Below are positions 19,678-28,522 of a stretch of 28,522 bases of DNA, one piece after another. The notes under the pieces were generated by a model. It was not told where the DNA came from and did not search any database. It saw only the letters and a list, made by a program, of their open reading frames with translations. The translations under genes and the position numbers were made by a program. How positions within the stretch are numbered: the stretch's first letter is position 1; each line of letters opens with the position of its first letter. The stretch covers positions 1 to 28,522 of the forward strand of contig NXFV01001464.1 of NCBI GenBank assembly GCA_002803225.1. The letters run 5' to 3'. This DNA is from Gamarada debralockiae (lineage: Eukaryota; Ascomycota; Leotiomycetes; Helotiales; Hyphodiscaceae).

Positions 19678-20720
19678 ATAATTATTCGCCTGACATGACA
19701 CGCCCTCCACTGATTGTATTGGCCCTAGAAAATCCCCCAATAAGCCCAAGAGGTTCGTCTCCTCTGACTGTAGGTAGAAATCTCAGAGCTCCAGCCGCTC
19801 TAATGTGTGTGCGATGAGCACCAGACCTTGTCCGAGTCCAGCGGGAGAGGTATCCATGAAGTCGACATGCTTCGGGTTTCCTGGGCTGTAGGAAATGCTT
19901 TTCAGTTTTTTCATGGGTGAAGGAGAATGGACCAGGACTCACTTTCGATGCCTTCTCCAGCTCCGGGGTTTCGATATCGGAGGAGGTAAGGGGTGGGTCC
20001 CAGTTAAAGTCGTATAAAGAGAGCGCTAGACCTCAACTTTGCGTAAGCTGGGAAGATAAAGGAAGATTTTAAAATCATCGAGGTCGATGCTAGCTTCGGG
20101 GTACGTGTGGCTGAAATGAAAATCTCTTAGGTTGGTAAGATGTCGAGGCGGGTTTCGGGAAGCTACCAGCCCGACGGCTTGGGGGAGGAATAATGCAGCA
20201 CTCGTTGTATCTGAATTGGTCTGCATATGAAATTGTTCGAGACTGGGGAGAGATAGGATCTCTGCTCGGTCGATCCATGGTTGGAAGGCCAAAGCTATCG
20301 TAGGTTTCGATCAGTAACGCCAGCTCCTTTTCATCTCCATGCTATCCTGCGTCACCTCCATCCCCTCCGTCTTCCACATCCTGTTCATCTTTATCCTGGT
20401 CATCGGCTGTGTGTTCTAGAGAAAGAAGCTTCACCTTGGAAGCATACCTCGGGTTCCCCTAGACCGTTCGCAGAAACTTGGAGAGTTTGCTTCCGTTCAG
20501 ACTGTACGAACTTGGTGTGCAGGAAAGGAAAGGTTCTGTGGTAGTGAACCGTGTCCGACACGTGAGAGCAAGCCAGTAAGGATCTGTGTCATTCCCCCGA
20601 CAGGTAGACAGTCTTCGAAAGGGTCTGACGATCTGGGCTGATCTCAGGGGCGAGATCTTAAAGTTGTGTCATTATCAGTTGTGAAACATGTTCAGATAAA
20701 AGCAAAACACAAACGATGTG
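19678..20720 (-). pseudogene. Broken F-box/LRR-type gene
   Basis: Minus-strand blocks in order: DPFEDCLPVGGMTQILTGLL (about 20620-20560), KFVQSERKQTLQVSANGLG, an acidic DKDEQDVEDGGDGGDAG stretch, ILSLPSLEQFHMQ to FLYLPSLRKVEV (20292-20026), LYDFNWDPPLTSSDIETPEL, and GQGLVLIAHTLERLEL, a stop, then DFYLQSEETNLLGLLGDFL (to 19678). These are the LRR-like segments usual in fungal F-box/LRR proteins. Frames change after VRTV and after RKVEV, and an in-frame TGA interrupts LEL-DFYL near 19790. A good donor (GTGAGT) after EKASK suggests one authentic intron. The gene is multiply disabled. An F-box start may lie further up (to about 21070) but is not readable with confidence. Confidence 0.55.
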
Positions 20721-22321
20721 GTCTTCAGTGAAATCATGAGTAAGTTTCAATTTATGTCAAAAGCGACGGCGGCGAGGTGGTACGGTCGTTGATAGGATCA
20801 CGTGGAGTTCATTGTTGCCTTCCCCTCCAGGCTCCAAGCTTCCATTGACTTTTCGGAACTCGGAAACGTTAGTTCGGAACTTGGTCCAAGTTCAAATGAA
20901 AGGTTTCCCGATAAAGTCTGGATTGCGAAAAGAAGACTTTGGATCAGCGAGTTAGAGTTCGAAGAGGCGGGTTGAAAAATTTAAGCTTCATCGGACGTTG
21001 AGATGATCTTGTTGATCAACGCTTGAATCTCCAGACATCCACTTGGGGACGACTTGGCAGAAAGATGCTCTGAAGGATCTCGCAGCGGCTACTGTAGTAG
21101 CTGACCCAAGAGTCAGTAAATTATTAGTTCGCTGAAGTCAGTGGCGATGAGCGATGGCAAGGGGAGGCAGCAAAGATGCGCGATGTGGACTCAGGAAATT
21201 TTATCACCGAGATTTGGGCCACCCATTTGGGAAACTTGTGCGCGAAGCTCCAATTGGCTGGTACCTGAAGCTATTCCTAAAGAGGCCTTAGTCAGGCACC
21301 CGAATGTAGGCGCCTTTGCCCCCTTTATTTCACGCGAGGCTACCACTACCACTTCAAGCCCAATCATCACTCACCGGAAACGCCGTCCCAGAAGATACAA
21401 GAGCTGCACAATTCTTGGTGTGGGTTATATTAGGATGAAAGGAACAGCGTTTATACTTATACGGCTCTTGTAGCAAATTTTTAGGAGTTGAGGTCAAGAT
21501 TAAAATCCCAAATCTTGCGCATTTCTCTCCAAATTCTATGGGAGAACAACTGGCCGATCTTACGCCCAGGATACAAAGATACATTGGTCATCGGACATTC
21601 GAGGTTGCATTTCAGGGTCATCAGACCGGCGACATGTACCAAACACTCGCATAAATTTCCGGCCATACCCAAATAGGGTCATCAAACCTGGTCTCCAACA
21701 CGTCAAGGGTAAGCATAAAATATTGGTCAGACCATTAATCGCTTAGTGTTATCAACACGGCCCTGCTCGAATTCCCCTGACTGGTTGAGTCGGCAATAAA
21801 AACGGGGAGTTGGTTTTGACAAAAAGGTCCCTTTTTTGCTCCGCGAGATTACACCACCAAAAATCTGGACCCCGCCTCGCTGTGCCACATCCAACGGCCC
21901 TGACAGCTTTTACCGAGTCCTCTCGTGAGCCTTTGCCAACGCCACTTTTCAACTTCACGCCTCTTCATCCAATATTGGACTTAGCCGCGATGCTTGAAGC
22001 GTCATATTTTCACTACAGTAGGCACCGAAAGATCCTGGCGCTATGGGGCTTGTTCACGATGTGCCAATCTGCGCTGGCTAGGCCGAATCCATTTAGTGAT
22101 GGCCTTCGGGCTTCTAAATCCGCCTCCTCTTTCCTTCCTCTCTTTCTCCTTCACGACACCTTCAATAATCGTCCTCACGGTTTCTCATTTTCAGCGGCGA
22201 CCTTTGTGCCGTGCAAACGTTTGTTTGCGTCCTTTCGTTGACGATCTAGTCATCACCACAATCTTTACTGGCCTCGGCCTCACCACAATCTTTTAGGTTA
22301 TTTCTACACTATTTGTTAATA
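20721..22321. other. Intergenic, upstream region of the chitinase
   Basis: Only short overlapping frames, the longest 143 codons at 21810-22241, with no domain. Just before the chitinase a 12-bp motif CACCACAATCTT occurs twice (about 22255-22292). Some minus-strand sequence near 21000-21070 could be the lost N-terminus of the F-box/LRR remnant. No gene is called. Confidence 0.45.
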
Positions 22322-25300
22322 ATGTTCTCCAAATCCATTGTTGCGGCCGCGGCTGCCTTCTCCTTAATTGCTTCCACCTCCGCCCTCTATGATGCATCTT
22401 CCTCGGCGAACTTGGCCATGTACTGGGTATGTGAACGAAGTTATATTGGATGAGAATAGGGCTGATGTGTGCAAATAGGGTTCAGGCAGTGGCCAGAAGA
22501 ATCTATCGTATTTCTGCGACCAGCCTTCCGTCGATATCATTCCTATCGGGTTCATCGATACCTTCCCACAGCAGACCGGCGGCCTACCAGGAGAGAATTT
22601 TGGAAATGCTTGTTGGGCAGACCCCTCCTATCCCGATAGCGACTCCAAACTTCCTGAAAGATGCCTGTGGCTCCAAAACGATATTCCATACTGCCAGAAG
22701 AATCAAAATAAGAAGATCATTCTTTCAATTGGCGGAGGAACCCTGAATTATCAACTTACTGGTGCCCAAGCTGGAAAAGATTTCGCTAATATGTTGTGGC
22801 AAATGTATGGGCCATACAACGCAACTTATGTTGCAGCTGGAGGCGTTCGACCTCTTGACCGTGGCTACAGCAACACTGAAACTGATCCCTATTATCAAAT
22901 CGACGTTGACGGATTTGATTTTGATATCGAGCTTGCATCCACTGGTAAGGCTTGCTTTCTTAAATACTTGACTATAAGGCTGACTACGTAAGATGCCTCT
23001 GCTGGGTATATTGCCATGATCACACAACTCCGTACACTCTTTGCCACGAATCCATGCAAAGAGTATATCATTACTGGTGCTCCTCAATGTGTGGTCCCGG
23101 ATGCAATCATGGACGAAATGATTCAGGCGGTCCAGTTTGATGCACTTTGGATTCAGTACTACAACACCAATGAATGTAGTGCTCGGAAATGGGTCGCTGG
23201 CAACTCTGCTTTGAACAATACCGTACCTGGGAAGAACGTCACCGCCGGTTTCACCTACGATAGCTGGGCGAGCAGAACTAGCTCTGGTGCCAGCAAGAAC
23301 GCCAAAATCTATCTGGGGCTTTTAGGTTCACCGGCTGCCGGAAATAATGCGAGCGATTTCTTGTGGCCCTCGGAAGCCACTCACCTTATTGATACCTACG
23401 CCGAGGATACCAGATTCGGAGGTGTCATGATTTGGGAGGCTACTGCGGCCGATGGGCAATACGTCCAATCTGGAAGTTCCGAAGTCAACTATTACGACTT
23501 TATCAAGTCTGTCTTGACCCCATTCGCACCCAAGACAACAGCTCCAGTGGTCACTCTTTGCCCATCGACGACTTCCAGTTCCAGTTCTGCATCAAAAACC
23601 TCAACCACATCGTACGTATGCACCAGTCTGTCTCCATGCTAAGCAGATAGCTAATTTTTAACAGAACCACGTCACAATCTTCAACCACATCGTGAGTCCA
23701 CCAGTTTTTTCAGTTCGAGGAATGCGGGGCATTGTTAACATTTGACAGGACAACATCCACCCCATCAACCACATCGTAAGTCCGAATTTGGCTCTGTTAG
23801 CAGCCGGAAATTAATATATTTTACAGGACAACGTCAAAGACAAGCTCGTCAGCAAGTTCATCGTCATCTAAGACATCTAGCTCATCTTCATCAACCAAAA
23901 CTTCAAGCTCAACATCATCAAGCCTGACATCAACATCGTCGTCTTCGTCTTCGAGCTCCGTATCATCGAGCCCGTCATCCAGCAGCGTGTCATCGACTTC
24001 ATCCAGCTCAAGCAGTTCCCAATCTTCGAGCCAAACGCCCACCAGTAGCCCGTCGTCGACTTCAGCGTCTTCCACAGTTTCATCTTCATCCTCATCGTCG
24101 GCGGTATCATCACCTACCAGCCTCCCATCTGACTGCAAATTCGAAGGCTGCTGGACCGAAGGAAATGGTGTCCGAGCACTCCCAGCCCTTTCCTACGTCG
24201 ACTATGACCTGATGAGCGAGAGCATCTGCTACGATTTCTGTGTTACACAGAACGGCTACCCCCTCTTTGGTCTGGAGTATGGAGGAGAGTGTTGGTGCGG
24301 CCTTGCATTGGACCAAAGCTCGCAAAATGTCTCTATCACTGATTGCTCGATGCCATGTGGTGGAACGCCAGATGAGTTCTGTGGTAATGGAAACAGACTG
24401 GATGTCTACTATTGCGGAACCGGAACGCCATCACTCCCTACCTCGAGCCAGTCCAGTTCGTCTGTGTCCCCTACGTCGTCGAGCGTGCCTATTACCAGCC
24501 CATCGAGCACTTCTGTAACCAGCTCGTCAAGCACTTCTGTACCTCCTACGAGTAGCCCTGCGCCATCCTCCAGCAGCTGTACGACTACTAGGTTCGTATC
24601 TTCAGCCCATTCCCACTTCAGAATATTTCAGGAGTTTGCAATGTTTCGCCTTTGCAAAGAGGCCTGGCAGTTACTGAAGCTGTCTCTTTCCTTGCTAAAG
24701 CAGTTATGCTGACTCTTATATCCGGCATAGTGGGTCCAGTACCTCATCAGCTAGTGGAGTCACCACAAGCCAGTCAAGTTCGACGCCTTCCGTTAGTCCA
24801 AGCAGCTCGTACTCACAATCCCCGTCCTCCAGCAGGTTCGTACTATTCGTTACCTTCCAATCCCATTCTTTCGGTCGGGTGTGATGCATATGTCTAGAGA
24901 TTAGCCTTTAAGCCCCCGAATTGTTCCACGCATTTTCGTTATTTTCCGAGAATGGAATGCTGACTTTGTAATAACGGCAGTGGATCGTCCAGTTCGTCTG
25001 AGACCCCTAGCAGTTCCAGCCAAAGCTCCTCCAGCACCCAGTCCTCAGCAGGAGTAACGCCCAGTAGCTCGGCATCGGCACCAGTTTCCTCATCAAGTTC
25101 TGTTGTTTCAAGTTCGAGCACAGTACGTAACTCCCTAGCAGGACCTTTATTTTATTTAGAAACGCTTACTCATTGATTTTCAGCCATCACCAACCAGCTC
25201 GCCGACCACAAGTCTTTCCACTGGCTATAGCAGCTCATCTTGGACATCATCGTCATCTTCATCTGGAACTGTTATTCCACCATTAACCAACAGCACGACT

Positions 25301-26523
25301 GTGAGCCCAACTCCATCTTCCTCGGGATCGTTCACAAGCAGCGGAGTCTTGACAACTCCATCTTCCTCGGCGTCCACAAGCAGCGGAGTCTTGACAACTC
25401 CATCTTCCTCGGGATCGTCCACAAGCAGCGGAGTCTTGACAACTCCATCTTCCTCGGGATCGTCCACAAGCAGCGGAGTCTTGACATCTCCATCTCTCAG
25501 CTCATCCGGGTCATCAAGCGGAGTCATTTCTACCCCATCGGGTTCATCCAGCAACAGTGGAGTCCTGTCAACCCCCTCATCATCCGCCACCTCCCAAAGC
25601 AGCGGCGTTGTGACAACTCCATCCAGCTCAGTTCGATATACAACCTCAACCAAGACAGAGACTCGCACCTCAACCATTTCTGAGTGCTCAGAGACTGTTA
25701 CCAACTGCGTAAGTAATTCTCAGAGCTACTATTAAACCTGATTCATGAGTTCTAAAAGCTTGTTCTATCTCAAATATCATAACTTCAGAGAGAAGAAATG
25801 GTTTAGAACCTATAAAGTCTTACTTTGTCCTCTCTTACTTTCTATATTCAGCTAAAGCTAACTCTGACATCTTCACAGCCTTACAAGACTCACCCAGTAA
25901 CGACCGTTATCGTCGACGTTTATACCACCTACTGCCCAGTTGAAGCCTCCGAGACTAGCAAGGGCGTCGAGTCGACCCCAACTCCAGCGCCACCAGCGTA
26001 CACGCCTATGACGACTTCAACCGTGTACACGACAAAAATCTATACCATCACGTCCTGCGCGCCTACTGTGACTAACTGCCCCGCGAGGCTTGGCCAGGTG
26101 ACTACTGAAATCATCAGCTTGTACACGACCGTCTGCCCAGTAACTGAAGCTACTTCAACCCCCGCCGTTCCAGGTGGGGTGTACGAACAATCCTCGTCCG
26201 CTGGCTCCCCAACCACGACAATTAGCAGCACTCTCACGACCTATCGCACCGTCAAGGTCGTCAAGTCAACTGCGACCGTTGTCCCTACGCCCAAGTATCC
26301 AACTGGCCCTGCCTCTTCTGGCGGTGTCGTTGGAACTGGGACTGGATTGCCGAGCGTGAGCTTGGTGTTCAGCACAGTTGGCAAGGAGGCTACGTCTACT
26401 GCGGGAGGAATGACTGCCAGCTCGACGCCCAGCCCAAGTACGTTCAAGGGTGCGGCCAGCAAGGTGGGTGGTGGATCGTTGGCTGCCGTCGTTTTGGCTG
26501 CCATTGTTGCTTTGATTGTTTAA
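22322..26523 (+). CDS. Secreted GH18 chitinase with WSC domain and GPI-anchor signal, 1141 aa
   Basis: Ten exons: 22322-22426, 22479-22944, 22993-23611, 23665-23691, 23749-23775, 23827-24591, 24731-24835, 24981-25122, 25184-25708 and 25879-26523. All phases are consistent and most donors are GTANGT or GTGAGT. Residues 1-21 are a signal peptide. Residues ~30-385 are a class III-type GH18 catalytic domain with SIGGG (118-122) and DGFDFDIE (179-186); Asp184 and Glu186 are the catalytic pair. A Ser/Thr-rich linker encoded partly by two 27-nt exons leads to a WSC domain (~516-614) with eight or so Cys. A second long Ser/Thr linker follows, containing 45-bp tandem repeats. After that come TNCP/YTT(Y/V)CPV modules and a hydrophobic C-terminus (SLAAVVLAAIVALIV) fit for GPI anchoring. 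Expected role: hydrolysis of chitin at the cell surface or wall during remodelling; WSC may bind glycans. Confidence 0.9.
25308..25500 (+). repeat. 45-bp coding tandem repeat in chitinase linker
   Basis: Four units of 42-45 bases, each with CCATCTTCCTCGG, then ACAAGCAGCGGAGTCTTGAC. They encode TPSSSGS(F/S)TSSGVLT, one unit lacking one codon. Units 3 and 4 are almost identical, a sign of recent expansion. Because unit length is a multiple of three, several frames stay open on both strands, giving misleading long ORFs. Copy number probably varies between strains (inference from repeat purity). Confidence 0.9.
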
Positions 26524-27554
26524 ACGGCTGCCATTTACATTTCTCTTTGATTTGGGGGACATTTTATTTGCATATTGGAGAGTAGATGGTAAGAGGTGTG
26601 GGGAAAGGAGAGTGAGAGCAGAAGGTGTTTGGGGTATTGGGAAGGAATATTTGAAGGAAGTGAGGAGAAAGAAAGGGATGGACACGTATATTATGTATGC
26701 ATATATATGAACGCATCTTGATAACACTGCTCCATTTTTCACGAAAGAGTGTTGAATGCACCGGGCAAGTCACCAGACAGGCCCCGCCAAGTGGCCGATC
26801 AGGACGGCCCAGATAACTGTCAACCTTGAGCCGTCGGAGTAACGCTGATAACTCTGTTCTCGACAGACGCGACTACGCGAGTATAATGGACAACTGGTCA
26901 GGTTTCGAAGGAAAAGATGCCAATGAGGGAAAACAGAAGGGGCGCTACGCTATGCTTCTGCTGGTGCCGATTACAAAATGAGATGCCCAGTTCTTCAATC
27001 TCAGTTGTCGTTAGAAAGAGACTGTACCATATGGCTATGTGGTATGCGACCAGCGCGTTCATCTGATAGTTCAAAAGACATGAATGTTTCTGCCTGGCTT
27101 CCGGGTTTCTTAGAACGTCCTCGGGATTCATTTGTTCGCTTGCCAGCTCCAACTAAATGCGACTACGTTCTATTGCTGTTGATTTCCCAAGGGACCTAGA
27201 CCAAGCTATTGACTGCCATTCATTCATCGAATTTGAATCTCCAGAGGCTACAACCTTCCAGGAACTCGACGTTGGATAAGTGCGGTCTTGCGCCTTTCAC
27301 GTTGCCAGGCTTCGCTTCCACTTGCTTCCACAGGTGGCCGTTCACATTCTCTGACCTCGATCTAAGTCGTGTGCGACCCAAGATGGAGTATTTAGTGATA
27401 CTGACTAACATAGATATCAACATTCTTGTACGGGACCTTGGCTGCTCTTAAAAGGGGGAGGGGGGTCAGAAATGCATGAGGCACGGCTCTGGGTGGGGAT
27501 AAGTGGAACCGAGAGGTCATATCATCGAATATATCAGTCTCGATCTCTCCTTTC
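26524..27554. other. Intergenic, no supported gene
   Basis: The first ~200 bases are A/G-rich and probably chitinase 3' untranslated sequence. A minus-strand frame at 26898-27152 (84 codons) and plus-strand frames at 26978-27451 show no domain or splice support. No repeat is evident. Confidence 0.5.
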
Positions 27555-28360
27555 ATGATGCCTCAACGTCAAAGCAATCTATTTAGTAGATTGAAAGTTG
27601 ATATTATGAACGCAGCAAGCGACCTCGAGACTACGGAGGTGGCGGTCGCCTTTGACCCCAAGGCGGCTCCCGTGATGAAGCAAATCAACGAGACTTCTTC
27701 CTCAACCCACGTTAACGACTACGAGCGGGCCGCAGAGGAGGAGTTGGCGACGACGCTTCGCCGTGTGTCGGGACAAATTCCTTGGACGGCGTATACAGCT
27801 GCGTTCATTGAGTTGTGTGAACGCTTTTGGCACTACTACAGTTTGTAAGTTTGGATCATTGAAGGGTGTAAAGAATGTGACTAATTTCTGTAGTTGTGAA
27901 TTTAATTCAGTAGCCTCTTCCTGAAGGCTGCTCGACTGGAGCGGGATTCGAGGGTCAATCTGGTACACTCGATATGGGACAACGTGCTTCCACTGGATTT
28001 ACAACTTTGTGAGTGTTCTATTATCATCCAAAGATGTATACTGATTCATCAATCAGAAACGCATACTGGGCATGCATTATGCCTCTAGTAGGCGCCTACG
28101 TCGCGGACTACTACTGGGGACACTTCAAGACTATCCAGGTTTCTATTGGTATCACCCTCATTGGCTACGCTATCCTAATTATTTCCGCTTTTCTAGCCGT
28201 TATTGTTCGCCCGAGCGGATCCATTGCTCGCTTTGCCACCGGAATCATTATCATGAGTATTGGAGTAGGGGATTTCAAATGTAACGTCTCTCCTTTGATC
28301 GCTGAACAATGCAGGGAAACCGTGATGAGCGTCGGGACCAGGCTTAGCAACGATTCCTAA
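27555..28360 (+). pseudogene. PTR2/POT-family peptide transporter, N-terminal part, disrupted
   Basis: Exon 1 27555-27840 contains LRRVSGQIPWTAYTAAFIELCERF, here cited by its parts VSGQIPW and ELCERF, the PTR2 signature. Intron 1 (53 nt, donor GTTTGT) leads to exon 2 (27894-28008), whose frame reads VNLIQ, a TAG stop (27911-27913), then PLPEGCSTGAGFEGQSGTLD and MGQRASTGFTT. Intron 2 (48 nt, donor GTGAGT) leads to exon 3 from 28057, with GAYVADYYWGHFKTI, two membrane helices and NVSPLIAEQ. The expected residue at the stop is usually Gln, Arg or Asn. After IAEQ the protein runs ~20 residues to a stop at 28358 in AT-rich palindromic DNA, where the family should continue for about 350 more residues. 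Start alternatives are Met at 27555, 27558 or 27606. The role would have been proton-coupled di/tripeptide uptake. Confidence 0.75.
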
Positions 28361-28522
28361 GGTATCGATTCTAATCGATTCTGGAATCGTAGAATCACTA
28401 GAATCAATAAGGAATCGATTCCTCTTTATAATTAGTCCTTTTAATTATCTCCTTATTAGCTTTTGTAAGCTATAAACTTAAGGTATATAAATCTTTATTA
28501 AATAAACTTATATATTTAGTTT
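28344..28522. mobile_element. AT-rich palindromic sequence, probable end of a transposon insertion
   Basis: Several copies of ATCGATTC and its inverse GAATCGAT occur within 75 bases, including the perfect palindrome GGAATCGATTCC at 28411-28422. AT-rich sequence follows to the window edge. It begins where the PTR2 homology ends. Clustered short inverted motifs of this kind are common in the subterminal parts of class II elements, but the other end lies outside the window and no transposase is visible. Confidence 0.4.

Noticed and set aside
23821..24138. Minus-strand Asp/Glu-rich ORF opposite the chitinase linker
   Set aside because: It is the antisense of Ser codons (TCA/TCG/TCT) in the Ser/Thr-rich exon 6, not an acidic protein gene.
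25225..25704. Long minus-strand ORF (159 codons) and plus-strand frame 25240-25683
   Set aside because: Both are shadows of the 45-bp in-frame tandem repeat inside chitinase exon 9; the repeat length keeps several frames open.

Overview
The window looks like a piece of a filamentous ascomycete (Pezizomycotina) nuclear genome. The genes have short introns (mostly 48-80 nt) with GTANGT or GTGAGT donors and CTAAC or CTGAC branch points. They encode families typical of such fungi: a Clr5-TPR protein, a GPI-type GH18/WSC chitinase, a PTR2 peptide transporter, Rpc31 and an Hsm3-like protein. I cannot name the species; a leotiomycete-type genome is a guess from family content only. No tRNA, rRNA, CRISPR array or bacterial-type operon was seen.

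Layout. 1-209 is an AT-rich simple repeat, followed by gene-poor DNA. 1867-3456 (-) encodes a C2H2 zinc-finger protein. 3689-4404 is a nested minisatellite ending just before the TATA box of a small orphan ORF (4573-4968, +). 5349-6267 (-) is an unrecognised three-exon gene. 6847-7230 is a dispersed repeat also found near the left end. 8104-9552 (+) is a decayed G-protein alpha subunit. 10615-11952 (-) is an Hsm3-like proteasome chaperone gene and 12625-13434 (+) is RNA polymerase III subunit Rpc31. Rpc31 is followed by a TATA box and a short copy of its own acidic tail (13805-14017). 14661-15700 holds broken minus-strand coding blocks. 16443-19167 (-) is an 873-aa Clr5-TPR protein with a complete Tc1/mariner-type MITE (19245-19568) 77 bp upstream of its start. 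19678-20720 (-) is a second broken F-box/LRR-type gene. 22322-26523 (+) is a ten-exon secreted chitinase. 27555-28360 (+) is a PTR2-family transporter with one in-frame stop, cut off near the window end by AT-rich palindromic DNA.

The genes do not form a pathway. Housekeeping genes (Hsm3-like, Rpc31) sit in a gene-sparse landscape with at least five decayed genes, two kinds of minisatellite, a MITE and other repeats, as in accessory or subtelomere-like fungal regions. The features most worth study are the chitinase gene, which carries two independent sets of duplicated exon-intron units in its Ser/Thr linker, and the Galpha relic, whose nucleotide-binding and catalytic motifs are all replaced while the fold-defining segments stay recognisable.
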